Below, piece after piece: positions 54,390 to 63,019 of a stretch of DNA of 64,000 nucleotides (position 1 is the stretch's first letter; every line of letters starts with the position of its first letter). Under the pieces are notes generated by a model. The model made no database searches and had not been told where the DNA came from. It saw only the letters and a list, made by a program, of their open reading frames with translations. The stretch covers positions 1-64,000 of the forward strand of contig NZ_JAINVZ010000011.1 of assembly GCF_019890615.1 (NCBI RefSeq), read 5' to 3'. This stretch comes from Streptantibioticus parmotrematis. GTDB taxonomy: Bacteria; Actinomycetota; Actinomycetes; Streptomycetales; Streptomycetaceae. A program made the translations under genes and the position numbers.

Positions 54390-54695
54390 TCAGGACCAGT
54401 AGCCCTTGTGCCACTCGTGCTGCCAGTAGCCGGGGTGCCACACCCGGTGCCAGTAGCCGTGCCGCCAGTGATGGTGGTGATCCCAGTGGCCGCTGTGCCA
54501 CTGGGAGGTCCAGTGGCCCGGGTGCCAGAGCTTCGTCCAGTGGCCGGGATGCCACACGCGGTGATGCTGCATGCTGACCGTGCTGGTGGGGGCGGGGGCG
54601 GCTGTCGCCTCCGTCGCGGTGGTCAGTGCGGCGCCACCGGCCAGCATCACACCGGCAGCGGCGACCGCTGCCGAGCGCTTGGCCCGTGTTGCCAT
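54390..54695 (-). CDS. Secreted WxxGxW-repeat protein
   Basis: 101 residues. Residues 1-33 form a Sec signal peptide (MATRAKRSAAVAAAGVMLAG, then GAALTTATEATAAPA). The mature part is a run of six WxxGxW repeats: W48-HPGH-W53, W57-HPGH-W62, W66-HSGH-W71, W77-RHGY-W82, W86-HPGY-W91, W95-HKGY-W100. Spacing is nine, nine, eleven, nine, nine residues. The protein is rich in His (about 20 His in 60 residues). WXXGXW-type repeat proteins are surface or periplasmic, of unknown role; His richness suggests metal binding. AGGAGGTGCACGATC precedes the ATG. Confidence 0.85.
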   Translation of the reverse strand: MATRAKRSAAVAAAGVMLAGGAALTTATEATAAPAPTSTVSMQHHRVWHPGHWTKLWHPGHWTSQWHSGHWDHHHHWRHGYWHRVWHPGYWQHEWHKGYWS

Positions 54696-55334
54696 GATCG
54701 TGCACCTCCTTCTGCCGATTTCGGGGGCCGGGCGGTCCGCTCGTCCCGCACCGCTCGTGGGTCCGGGCGGACGCGCGGCCCTCCGCCTCATACCGTGCAT
54801 TCGATGCCGTCACGTGTCATGGATGGGGGCGAATCGGAGGAAATACGGACAGCCGACCCGGCCCGAGCGGCGTCCGGCCCTACGCCCCGCTACCTCCGCG
54901 CCCGCGCCGACCGGCACCACCGCCGCGCCCCGCGGGCCGTCAGGCTGCCGTGGCCCGAACCGCCGCGTCCCCTGGACCGTCACGCTGCCGTGGCCCGAAC
55001 CGGCGCGGCGGCACCGGTGCGGGCCACGGGCCCTGCGGTGACCGGCTGGAAGCCCGCCGGTCACCGCGCATTCGGCGCGGGCGGCCAGGAGGATTGGCCC
55101 CGGGCACCGCCCAGCGACAGATTCACTCCGACGGCCTACGGCGGGGCCGGTCGCCGATCAGCAGGCGGCGAAGGCCGGTTCACCCGTCTCGCGCACCAGC
55201 GGGGGCGGGGAGCGAGCACTCCCCGTAAACAGGTGACGACGAGATCACCCGCGCAACTCACAGTCGGGTGACCGGCTATCCCCGGAAGCACGGTGCGGCG
55301 GCGCCGCTGTGCCCGGGCGGAAGGACTCCTCACG
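54696..55334. other. Intergenic region with a 31-bp direct repeat
   Basis: 639 bases between the divergent WxxGxW and sortase-substrate genes. A 31-bp repeat occurs twice with two mismatches, at 54937-54967 and 54977-55007, starting CCGTCAGGCTGCCGTGG. Long open frames on either strand are low-quality Arg/Pro-rich sequence without start signals. Both promoters must lie here. Confidence 0.5.
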
Positions 55335-56243
55335 ATGCGTACAGGCATACGCAGTCACCTCTCTCGCGCCGCGGCCGCGACCGCTGCCACCACGCTGGCA
55401 GTCGTCGCGATTGGAGGACTGGCTCTGGCGGACGGCATGGGCGGCTCCTCAGGTTCCGGATTCGGGCCCGCCCCGACCGGCGAGCACACCGTCCAGCCGC
55501 TGAAGCACCTGTGCACCACCGGCGAACCGCAGGACCTCTGCCGCAACATCGGTGTCACGGACGGCTGGTACGACGGGCGGACCACCCAGTTCCTGTACAC
55601 CCAGAACTTCTACTGCGACCCGTCGGTCGCCTCCGGCGCCCCCAACCAGTGCGAGGCGGGAGCCAAGTTCAACCACGTCCCGCCGGGCACCACCTCGGAG
55701 CGGTTCACCGACCCGCTGTTCATCCCCGTGCCGCTGTTCGCGCCCGGCCCGGCGAACCTCCAGTGCCCGAGCGGCGAACCGTGCGTCGACCACCCCATGA
55801 CGGCCGACCTGTCACGGCTGGCGGCCGCTCTCGGCAAGCCCGCGTCCGCGCTGAAGAACGCGATGCTGCCCGGTCACGACCACATCATCACCGACCGCAA
55901 CGACAACCGCCCCGAGTGGTGGCCCGTCTACGTCGTCGGCGTGACCAGCCCGGCGTCGTTCGCCAAGATCGAGCAGGGCAAGGACATGGCGACGGTCAAC
56001 AGGCTCGCCGCCGACCCCGAGGCGGGCGTGACCAAACCGATCCCCACCAACATCTTCCTGTGGTTCCAGACCCTGCCCGGCACGACGCAGGGCCACGCCG
56101 CCCAGGTCAGCGGATCGGTCGCAGCCGGTGAGGGCGGCGCCCAGGCGCTCCAGCACCCCGCGTTGCTCGCGACCGGTGGCCTGGTGCTCGCCGCCACCGC
56201 GGGTGCGCTGGTCATCCGCCGCCGCAAGGGCCACCGGGCCTGA
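55335..56243 (+). CDS. Secreted surface protein, probable substrate of the class F sortase
   Basis: 302 residues. A Sec signal peptide (basic RTGIRSHLSR, then a hydrophobic AAAATAATTLAVVAIGGLAL core, cleavage after LADG) precedes a Cys-containing mature domain: C60, C69, C94, C106, C144, C150, which may form disulfides. The C-terminus is a sorting signal: LLATG at 277-281, a hydrophobic helix (LVLAATAGALVI) and RRRKGHRA. Known actinobacterial sortases cleave LPxTG/LAxTG; here the second position is Leu. The GTG-started sortase gene begins 22 bases downstream, a typical substrate-sortase pair. Confidence 0.82.
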   Translation: MRTGIRSHLSRAAAATAATTLAVVAIGGLALADGMGGSSGSGFGPAPTGEHTVQPLKHLCTTGEPQDLCRNIGVTDGWYDGRTTQFLYTQNFYCDPSVASGAPNQCEAGAKFNHVPPGTTSERFTDPLFIPVPLFAPGPANLQCPSGEPCVDHPMTADLSRLAAALGKPASALKNAMLPGHDHIITDRNDNRPEWWPVYVVGVTSPASFAKIEQGKDMATVNRLAADPEAGVTKPIPTNIFLWFQTLPGTTQGHAAQVSGSVAAGEGGAQALQHPALLATGGLVLAATAGALVIRRRKGHRA

Positions 56244-56265
56244 CCCGGCGAACAGGAGACCCGAC

Positions 56266-57006
56266 GTGATCAAGCGCAACCGCGCGCGTCACCGACGGGG
56301 CGGCCCCCGCGGTCCCTGGACCGTGGGGGCCGTCGTCGGCGCCCTCGTCGCACTCGTCACCCTGGGCGCGGCCTGGGGACTCCAGACGCCACCCCCACCG
56401 ACACCGCCGGGCGGCGCGCACGCCCGTCCACGGCCTCAGGCCCCCGTACCGCGAGCAGGCCTGCCGCGCTCCGCGCCTGTCAGCGTCGCCATCCCCGCCA
56501 TCGGCCTGCGCACCGCTGTCTCAGCCCTGGCCCTCTCCCCGAGCGGCCAGGTGACCCTGCCGTCCGACCCCCGCCGCGCGGGCTGGGCCACGGCCACCGT
56601 CACCCCGGGGGAACGCGGCACCTCCGTCATCGCCGGCCACGTCGACTCCGCCTCGGGCCCCGCCGCCTTCTACGGCCTCGGCGCCGCCCGGGTGGGCATG
56701 AGGGTCGAGGTACGAAGGACCGACGGAACCACCGCGCGTTTCACGATCGACGACGAGGGGGTCTACCCCAAGGACGGCTTCCCGTCCCACGCCGTCTACG
56801 ACGACGCCCCCGACCCCGAACTCCGTCTGATCACCTGCACCGGCTGGTCGGCCGCGCGGCACGCCTACCTCGACAACATCGTGCTCTTCGCCCGCCTCGA
56901 CGCGGCCGGGCGGGAAGCGTCCACCGGGGCCACGGGGAAGCAGCCCCTGAAGCCGGTGGCCCTGTCGCCCCGGCGGCCCCGGCCGGGTGGAGTCACCCGA
57001 AGGTGA
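56266..57006 (+). CDS. Class F sortase
   Basis: 246 residues. A basic N-terminus and one membrane helix (WTVGAVVGALVALVTLGAAW, about 18-37) anchor the enzyme; the sortase domain starts near residue 70 (SAPVSVAIPAIGLRTAVSAL). The catalytic triad is visible: His125 in VIAGHVDS, Cys191 in RLITCTGW, Arg198 in AARHAY. The family joins surface proteins to the peptidoglycan or a lipid carrier. GTG at 56266 has CAGGAGAC upstream. It is expressed with the surface protein just upstream and overlaps the convergent DipZ-like gene by 14 bases at its 3' end. Confidence 0.9.
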   Translation: MIKRNRARHRRGGPRGPWTVGAVVGALVALVTLGAAWGLQTPPPPTPPGGAHARPRPQAPVPRAGLPRSAPVSVAIPAIGLRTAVSALALSPSGQVTLPSDPRRAGWATATVTPGERGTSVIAGHVDSASGPAAFYGLGAARVGMRVEVRRTDGTTARFTIDDEGVYPKDGFPSHAVYDDAPDPELRLITCTGWSAARHAYLDNIVLFARLDAAGREASTGATGKQPLKPVALSPRRPRPGGVTRR

Positions 57007-58732
57007 AGTCGTACGCCTGGACGCCCTGCGCCGGCTCGACCTGGAGCAGGCCGTGGTGAGGACCGCCGAGGTCGGCGAGGGTGTACAGGGTGGGAGCGCC
57101 GGAGACCTGGACGGTGCGCAGGAGGCGGCCGTCGAGCAGGACTTTCACGGGGCCGTGGCCGCCGAGGACGAGGTAGACCTTGGCGGCCTGGAAGCTGAGG
57201 TCGATGCGGGCGCCGGGACCGGCGGTGAAGTCCTCGTAGGTGGTGGTCCAGGTGCCGTTGAGCGAGATTCCGCCTGACGGGAGCCGTGCGGGAGCGTGGT
57301 ACCGCTCGGGCCTGGCCTCGACCAGGGGTGTGCCCACGTAGCGGTCGATGCGCTGGGTGCTGAGGTAGGTCTCCGGTGTGGTGTCCGTGGGCACGGGGGT
57401 GTAGTGCGAGGTGGTCTTCGGCGGCAGCGACAGGTGCGGATGCGCCTGCTGGAGCAGGGTGCGGATGAGGTCCTCGGTCTGGCTGTAGCGGCCTTCGCCG
57501 AAGGTGAGGTAGCGCACGGTTCCGTCGGAGTCGATGAGGTACTGCGCGGGCCAGTACTGGTTGCGGTAGTTGTTCCAGGTGGTGAGCTGGTTGTCGAGGG
57601 CGACCGGGTAGTGCACGCCGAGCTTCCTCACCGCGTCGGCGACGTTGGAGGCGCTCTTCTCGAACGTGAACTCCGGGCTGTGCACACCGATGACCTGGAG
57701 CCCGTCCGCGCGGTAGGCGCGGTCCCACGCCTCGACGTTCGGCAGGGCCCGCTGGCAGTTGATGCACGAGTAGGTCCAGAAGTCGACCAGGACCACCTTG
57801 CCGTGCAACTCCTTGATGCTCAGGGGCCGGCCGCCGGGCGTGTTGAGCCACTGCGAGATGCCCGCGAACGCCGGGGCGGGCCCGCAGTCACGCAGCTGGT
57901 CGACACCGTCCTCGCACCGGGAGAGCAGTTTGTTGGAGTTGTCGGTGAGGCCGGAGAGCTGCTGGCGGGCGGCCTGGCTGTCCTCGACCTTGTTCTGGGC
58001 GGCCGCGGTGTAGTCCGGCAGGGCCCGCTGGAGGACATCGGTCAGGTTGAACGCCAGCGCGCAGGCCAGCACGATCATCACCGCGCCGCCCGCGACGCGG
58101 AAGACGCGTGCCCGGCGGCGGAACGCCCCGACGCGGCGGGCGACACCGCGGCCGGCCAGCGCGAAGACGAGCAGCGGAACGGCGGTGCCCACGGCGAACG
58201 CGACCGTGAGGGCGACGATGCGCGTGCTGATCCGGCCTTGCGCACCCGCCACGGTGATCGCGGCCAGCACGGGTCCCGCGCACGGCACGTAGAGCAGCCC
58301 GAGCCCGAGTCCCAGGGCGAAGGCGGAGCCTTCCTTGTTCACGCGGCGCTGCGGCAGCCGGGCGAACGGCCTCTCCAGCAGCCGCTCCAGGGGTGGGAAG
58401 ACCAGACCGAGGCCGAGCAGGACGAGCATCGCCAGGCCGACGTAGCGCAGGATGCCGTCGGGCAGACCGAGCGCGCTGATGATCGTGGTCCCGGCGAGCG
58501 TGAAGAAACTGAAGCTGACGACGAGCCCGGCGACCACGGCGTACGGGCGCCGGTTGCGCCGACCGCTCGGGTCATCGTGCCCGGAGTCGCCTTCCGGGTC
58601 CGCCTGCGCCTTCGCACCGGTCGCGGCGCCAGGACCGCCCGCGAGGAACACCACGGGCAGAACGGGCAGAACGCACGGCGACACCGCCGTGATCAGACCG
58701 CCCAGCAGCCCGATCAGAACAAGGACGATCAC
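56993..58732 (-). CDS. DipZ-like protein: CcdA-type membrane redox domain plus thioredoxin domain
   Basis: 579 residues. The first half has six to seven membrane helices with the CcdA Cys pair in [11 protein letters not shown] (C20) and [13 protein letters not shown] (C151). The thioredoxin-like domain carries C323-IN-C326 in [14 protein letters not shown], and the C-terminal part (from about 440) is an all-beta carbohydrate-binding-like domain ending YDFTFG. This is the DipZ layout: electrons pass from cytoplasm to an extracytoplasmic thiol partner, perhaps the Cys-rich protein at 55335, which needs disulfide handling. GTG at 58732 behind GGGAGG; the longer frame to 59020 is rejected. It is divergent from the LysR gene. 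Confidence 0.9.
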   Translation of the reverse strand: MIVLVLIGLLGGLITAVSPCVLPVLPVVFLAGGPGAATGAKAQADPEGDSGHDDPSGRRNRRPYAVVAGLVVSFSFFTLAGTTIISALGLPDGILRYVGLAMLVLLGLGLVFPPLERLLERPFARLPQRRVNKEGSAFALGLGLGLLYVPCAGPVLAAITVAGAQGRISTRIVALTVAFAVGTAVPLLVFALAGRGVARRVGAFRRRARVFRVAGGAVMIVLACALAFNLTDVLQRALPDYTAAAQNKVEDSQAARQQLSGLTDNSNKLLSRCEDGVDQLRDCGPAPAFAGISQWLNTPGGRPLSIKELHGKVVLVDFWTYSCINCQRALPNVEAWDRAYRADGLQVIGVHSPEFTFEKSASNVADAVRKLGVHYPVALDNQLTTWNNYRNQYWPAQYLIDSDGTVRYLTFGEGRYSQTEDLIRTLLQQAHPHLSLPPKTTSHYTPVPTDTTPETYLSTQRIDRYVGTPLVEARPERYHAPARLPSGGISLNGTWTTTYEDFTAGPGARIDLSFQAAKVYLVLGGHGPVKVLLDGRLLRTVQVSGAPTLYTLADLGGPHHGLLQVEPAQGVQAYDFTFG

Positions 58733-58930
58733 GACGTCGCCTCCCGGCCCCGGCACGCCGGCCGACCCGGCTGCCTCTACAGCTGATTCGGCAACGCGGA
58801 GCTCGCGGATTGGATGCCGCGACGATTCCCCTTGACCGACTGACGAGCGGACACCACGCAGGGGCGAGGCTCCGCGACCCGCGCTCCGGACCCGCGGTCG
58901 CCCCCCTCCGTCTCGCGAGCGCGCCGCCCG

Positions 58931-58942
58931 GACGTATACGTC
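58931..58942. promoter_or_regulatory. Palindrome in the LysR/DipZ promoter region
   Basis: GACGTATACGTC is a perfect 12-bp palindrome 36 bases before the LysR gene start. Its GACGT half-site also occurs in the inverted repeat in front of the first amidohydrolase gene (60009-60029), which suggests a common regulator. Confidence 0.55.
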
Positions 58943-58977
58943 AACCGTCCGTGATAGGCCGTCCGTTGGAGGTGGAC

Positions 58978-59982
58978 ATGAGCGAGGACGGGATGAGCCC
59001 CACGGGTGGTGGACCGCCACGGGGGCCCGGGGACGGTCGGGGTGGCGGCGTCACGGGCGCGGTGGCGGGGCGGGACGCGTTGCTCTGCGCGGGGCTGGAG
59101 TCCACTCAACTACAAGCCCTGCACGCGCTGTTGACCGAGCGCAGCGTTACCGGGGCCGCTCGGCGGCTCGGGCGGAGTCAGCCGACACTGTCGAGTGCGT
59201 TGGCGCGGCTTCGCCGGCAGTTCGGGGACGAGTTGCTGACTCGTTCCGGCAACACCTACCGGCTGACGCGCTTCGCCGAGCAGTTGCTTCCGCTGGCGGC
59301 CACCGCGGTGGTCGCGGTGGACCGGGTGTTCGCCGCCGAGGCGGAATTCACCCCGGGGACGAGCCGCCGGACGTTCACCGTCGTCTCGTCGGACCACGGA
59401 GTCGGTACGGTCGGTGGCCGGCTGGTGGCCAGGGTGGCGGCCGAGGCGCCGAACGCCTGCGTGCGGTTCGTTCCCGTCACCACGCGCTCGATCGGTCACG
59501 ACGACGAGTACCTGCGCACGGTCGACGGCGTGTTCATGCCGCACGGCTACCTGGACCTGCCCCGCTCCATCGACCTGCACACCGATCGCTGGGTCTGCGT
59601 GGTCGCCGCGGACAACGCGGCGGTGGGCGAACGCCTCACGATGGAGGACCTGCGGGTGCTGCCGTGGATCGCGACGTTCGCTGACCGGCTGGGGCGCGCC
59701 CCGGCCTGGCGGCAGATGGAGTTGCTCGGGGTGATCCCACGAGTGGTCGCGGTGGCCGAGTCCTTCCTCGTCGTTCCGCAACTCGTGCGGGGTTCCGGCG
59801 CGGTGGCCCTGCTCCAGGAGAAGGTGGCGGCCCTGGTCGCCGCCGACCCCGCCTTCCGGGTCCTCGACTGCCCCTTCGACGTCGTCCCGCTGGTCGAGGC
59901 GTTCTGGTGGCATCCCGTGCACGACGACGATCCCGGACACCGCTGGCTGCGCGCCCGCCTCCGGGAGATCTCCACGCCCTGA
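58978..59982 (+). CDS. LysR-family transcriptional regulator
   Basis: 334 residues. The winged-helix region is at about residues 40-100 ([47 protein letters not shown]); the co-inducer domain follows with [23 protein letters not shown] Gly/Pro-rich N-terminal extension of about 35 residues is unusual. GGAGGT precedes the ATG at 58978. It is transcribed just before, and in the same direction as, the amidohydrolase and aldehyde dehydrogenase genes, so it probably controls them, with a small-molecule substrate as inducer. Confidence 0.9.
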   Translation: MSEDGMSPTGGGPPRGPGDGRGGGVTGAVAGRDALLCAGLESTQLQALHALLTERSVTGAARRLGRSQPTLSSALARLRRQFGDELLTRSGNTYRLTRFAEQLLPLAATAVVAVDRVFAAEAEFTPGTSRRTFTVVSSDHGVGTVGGRLVARVAAEAPNACVRFVPVTTRSIGHDDEYLRTVDGVFMPHGYLDLPRSIDLHTDRWVCVVAADNAAVGERLTMEDLRVLPWIATFADRLGRAPAWRQMELLGVIPRVVAVAESFLVVPQLVRGSGAVALLQEKVAALVAADPAFRVLDCPFDVVPLVEAFWWHPVHDDDPGHRWLRARLREISTP

Positions 59983-60008
59983 GGCGTCGTCGCCCCGGGC
60001 CATGCCAT

Positions 60009-60029
60009 TGACGTCGTCTATGCACGTCA
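60009..60029. promoter_or_regulatory. Candidate LysR operator upstream of the amidohydrolase
   Basis: TGACGT-N9-ACGTCA (60009-60014 and 60024-60029) is an inverted repeat containing the T-N11-A style spacing typical of LysR-type sites. It lies 175 bases before the amidohydrolase start. Confidence 0.6.
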
Positions 60030-60203
60030 TGCCGAAGATTGGCTTCCTTTGCGGTGTCGGCAGCGGCAATCCTTGAATGCGACGCCGAACGCCACGGCAG
60101 CACGGCACCACAACTGCTCGGCCGCTCGGCTGCCCGCCTGCCCGCCTGCGGGACCTACGCGATCGCGCGAGCACCACCACCGCGCGGCACCACGGAGGAA
60201 GCG

Positions 60204-61277
60204 ATGGGACACCTCGACATCGGCACCGTCGGCGTCCACGCGCACGTCCACACCGTCGACGTCCACGCGCACCTGTGGGCGAACGAGATCGACACCCTGG
60301 TCGCGGGACGGCCGGGGCACGCCGAGCACCTGGCCCTGGAGGCCCACCGCGCCGGATCCGAGTCCGCCGCCGTCGGGGCCGCGCGTCTGCGCGACCGGAT
60401 CACCCTGCTCGTCGACGTCGAGGCCAGGCTCGCCGCGATGGACACCGCCGGCATCGGCGCCCAGGTCGTCTCGATCACCCCGACCCAGTTCCACCACTGG
60501 ATCGCCGACCCCGAACTGGCCGCCGAACTGGTCCGGTTGACCCACGACTCCGTGGCCGCCCACTGCGCGGCGCGCCCGGACCGGCTGACCGGGTTCGGGG
60601 TCGTACCGCAGCAGTTCCCCGAACTGGCCGTCACCGCACTGGAGGACGCGGTGCTCCGCCACGACCTGCGCGGTGTAGCGATCTCCTCCCACGCTCCCGG
60701 CCCCGGGGGCGGCGACCCCCTGGAGTTGTCCGACCGCCGCTACGACGCGCTGTGGCAACGTGCCGTGGAGCTGGGGGCGGTGGTGTTCCTGCACCCGTGG
60801 GGATGCACGCTCGACGAGCGACTGGCCCGCTGGTACCTGTCCAACAGCGTTGGGCAGCCCGTCGAGCACGCGGTGGCGCTGTCCCATGTCATCGTCGGCG
60901 GCGTCCTGGACCGGTTCCCCGGTCTGCGGCTGGTCGCCGCCCACGGCGGAGGCTACCTGCCGGGCATGCTGGGCCGGGCCGATCACGCCTGGGCGCACCG
61001 GCCCGAGGCCCGGTCGACCGAACACCGGCCCAGCAGCTACGTGCCACGGCTGTGCTTCGACTCGCTGGTCCACGACCCGGAGGCGCTCGCCCGGTTGATC
61101 CGGCTGGCCGGGCCCGGACACGTACTGCTCGGCTCGGACCACCCGTTCGACATGGGTGACACCGACCCGTTGGCCCGGCTGTACGCCGCCGGGCTGGACG
61201 ACGCCACGATCACGGCCGTCGCGGGAGGCAACGCCGTACGGCTGGGCTTGGCGCCCGCCAGGCTTCGAGCCTCGTAA
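60204..61277 (+). CDS. Amidohydrolase-2 (ACMSD/decarboxylase) family enzyme
   Basis: 357 residues, a TIM barrel with metal ligands. HxH is at VDVHAHLW (H21, H23); LVAAHGGGYLPG and the late LLGSDHPFDMGD supply further His and Asp ligands; VFLHPWGC is the mid-barrel His. Family members include 2-amino-3-carboxymuconate semialdehyde decarboxylase and resorcylate decarboxylases, with Zn or Mn at the centre. An N-terminal Val/His repeat (VHAHVHTVDVHAHL) precedes the metal motif. ATG at 60204 follows GGAGGAAGCG; the longer frame to 60039 is rejected. It is followed by an aldehyde dehydrogenase gene, consistent with ring-cleavage product catabolism. Confidence 0.87.
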   Translation: MGHLDIGTVGVHAHVHTVDVHAHLWANEIDTLVAGRPGHAEHLALEAHRAGSESAAVGAARLRDRITLLVDVEARLAAMDTAGIGAQVVSITPTQFHHWIADPELAAELVRLTHDSVAAHCAARPDRLTGFGVVPQQFPELAVTALEDAVLRHDLRGVAISSHAPGPGGGDPLELSDRRYDALWQRAVELGAVVFLHPWGCTLDERLARWYLSNSVGQPVEHAVALSHVIVGGVLDRFPGLRLVAAHGGGYLPGMLGRADHAWAHRPEARSTEHRPSSYVPRLCFDSLVHDPEALARLIRLAGPGHVLLGSDHPFDMGDTDPLARLYAAGLDDATITAVAGGNAVRLGLAPARLRAS

Positions 61278-61336
61278 GTCGCCTGCCTTGAGCCACTCCT
61301 GATGGCCCGTCAACTCTTCTCCTAAGGAGGCACGTT

Positions 61337-62851
61337 GTGACCGCGTTCACCGATCCCCCCATCACCCGCTACCGCTGGTCCTCCGACGACGAGGCCGACC
61401 GCTTCACCGTCGACGACCCAGCCACCGGATCGCCGATCGCCACCCTCCAGGGAGCAGGGGAGAAGGAAGTCGACGCCGCGGTGCGTGCCGCGTACCAGGG
61501 GCACCTGGCGTGGAAGGCGCGCACACCGCACGAGCGCGGGAGGTACCTGCGCGCCATCGCCGACGCCGTCCGGGAGCACGCCGACGAGATCGCCCGGCTG
61601 GAGACGAGCGACAACGGCAAACCGTTCAGCCAGGCCCGCCAGTTCGACGTCGAAGCCGCGATCGCGATCTTCGAGTTGTTCGCCGGGCTGACCGCGGCCA
61701 TGCCCGGCGCGGTACGGGACAGCGGTCCGCTGCTGGACGTCACGACGCTGGAGCCGTACGGCGTGATCGCCGCGATCGTGCCGTTCAACTGGCCGCCGAT
61801 CCACACGGCGGGCAAGCTCGCCCCCGCGCTCGCGGTCGGCAACGCCGTCGTGCTCAAGCCGCCGGAGCAGGCGCCGCTCTCGGTGCTGAAGGTGATCGAG
61901 ATCGCGCAGTCGGTACTGCCCGACGACGTGGTGCACGTGCTGCCGGGCCGCGGGCAGGTCGGCGCGCTGCTGGCCGGGCATCCGCTGGTCAGGAAGATCT
62001 CGTTCACCGGTGCCCCGGCCACCGGCACCGCGGTGTTGCGGACCGCCGCCGACCACCTCACGCCGGCACTGATGGAGTTGGGCGGCAAGAACCCGCTGGT
62101 CGTCTTCGACGACGCCGACCTCGACTCGGCGATCCCATGGATCGTCGAGGGCGGCTGGTTCAACCAGGGCGAGGCGTGCACGGCGGCCTCCCGGGTGCTG
62201 GTGCAGTCGGGCGTCTACCCGCGGGTGGCCGAACGTGTCGGTGCCGCGGTGCGGCGGCTGAGGGTCGGGGACGGCGCGGACCCGGGTACGCACGTCGGTC
62301 CGCTGGTCACCGCTCAGCAGCGGCGCCGGGTACTCGACTACCTCGACGTCGGTGTGGCCGAGGGCGCCACGATCGCGGCGCAGGCCGAACTGCCCGACGA
62401 CCCGCGCCTGGCCGATGGCCACTACGTGCGTCCGACGCTGTTGACCGGGGTGCGCCCGGACATGCGCGTCGCGAAGGAGGAGATCTTCGGCCCGGTGGTC
62501 GCCCTGATCCCGTTCGACGACGAGGACGAGGCGGTACGGATCGCCAACGACACCGAATTCGGTCTGGTTGCGGGCGTGTTCACCGCTGACGCCGAGCGTG
62601 CGATGCGGGTGAGCCGGGCCATCGAGTGCGGAATGGTGTTCGTCAACCACTACCACCGCGCGTTCATCGGCACCCCCTTCGGTGGCATCGGCGCGAGTGG
62701 TTACGGCCGCGAGCACGCACACGAGACGCTGCGCGAATTCGGCTACAGCAAGAGCCTGCGCATTCCCTCGGGCGCCGGCCCGATCCCCCGCTGGGCGCCA
62801 TCAGTCGAGGTCAGCGACACCACTCGGGAGCGGACAGAGCAGACAGAGTGA
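61337..62851 (+). CDS. Aldehyde dehydrogenase (NAD(P)+-dependent)
   Basis: 504 residues. Complete family motifs: PFNWPPIH (N151), MELGGKNPLVVFDDAD (E247) and NQGEACTAASRVLV (catalytic C281), and EEIFGPVVALIPFDDEDEA toward the end. It oxidises an aldehyde to the acid. In this setting the substrate is probably the semialdehyde product of the amidohydrolase, as in the aminomuconate or hydroxymuconate semialdehyde pathways; the sequence does not fix it. GTG at 61337 has AAGGAGG upstream. It lies 59 bases after the amidohydrolase gene. Confidence 0.94.
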   Translation: MTAFTDPPITRYRWSSDDEADRFTVDDPATGSPIATLQGAGEKEVDAAVRAAYQGHLAWKARTPHERGRYLRAIADAVREHADEIARLETSDNGKPFSQARQFDVEAAIAIFELFAGLTAAMPGAVRDSGPLLDVTTLEPYGVIAAIVPFNWPPIHTAGKLAPALAVGNAVVLKPPEQAPLSVLKVIEIAQSVLPDDVVHVLPGRGQVGALLAGHPLVRKISFTGAPATGTAVLRTAADHLTPALMELGGKNPLVVFDDADLDSAIPWIVEGGWFNQGEACTAASRVLVQSGVYPRVAERVGAAVRRLRVGDGADPGTHVGPLVTAQQRRRVLDYLDVGVAEGATIAAQAELPDDPRLADGHYVRPTLLTGVRPDMRVAKEEIFGPVVALIPFDDEDEAVRIANDTEFGLVAGVFTADAERAMRVSRAIECGMVFVNHYHRAFIGTPFGGIGASGYGREHAHETLREFGYSKSLRIPSGAGPIPRWAPSVEVSDTTRERTEQTE

Positions 62852-62853
62852 AC

Positions 62854-62885
62854 GGGCCGACGGGCCGACGGGCCGACGGGCCGAC
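62854..62885. repeat. 8-bp tandem repeat
   Basis: Four head-to-tail copies of GGGCCGAC begin two bases after the aldehyde dehydrogenase stop. The unit length is not a multiple of three, so it cannot be part of a coding repeat. Confidence 0.9.
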
Positions 62886-62967
62886 GGACTGCACGAGGCG
62901 AGACCGAGTAGAGCGAACGGACCGGACGAAGCAAGCCGACCTACCCGACCGACCCGGCGCCTACCCG

Positions 62968-63003
62968 ACCGAGCCGACCGAATCGACCGAGCCGACCGAA
63001 TCG
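62968..63003. repeat. 18-bp tandem repeat before the second amidohydrolase
   Basis: Two perfect copies of an 18-bp unit (ACCGAGCCGACCGAATCG) lie 17 bases before the next start codon, next to related CCGACC-rich sequence at 62,938-62,967. Confidence 0.85.
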
Positions 63004-63019
63004 ACCGAACGGAGCCCCG

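Noticed and set aside
54937-55007. CRISPR-like repeat pair
   Set aside because: Only two copies with mismatches and a ten-base gap, no spacers of regular size and no cas genes. It is a simple direct repeat.
53691-55271. A 526-codon + strand frame over the RsbW-like and WxxGxW genes
   Set aside because: Arg/Pro/Gly-rich antisense frame without domains or start signals; both genes on the other strand have clear motifs and ribosome-binding sites.
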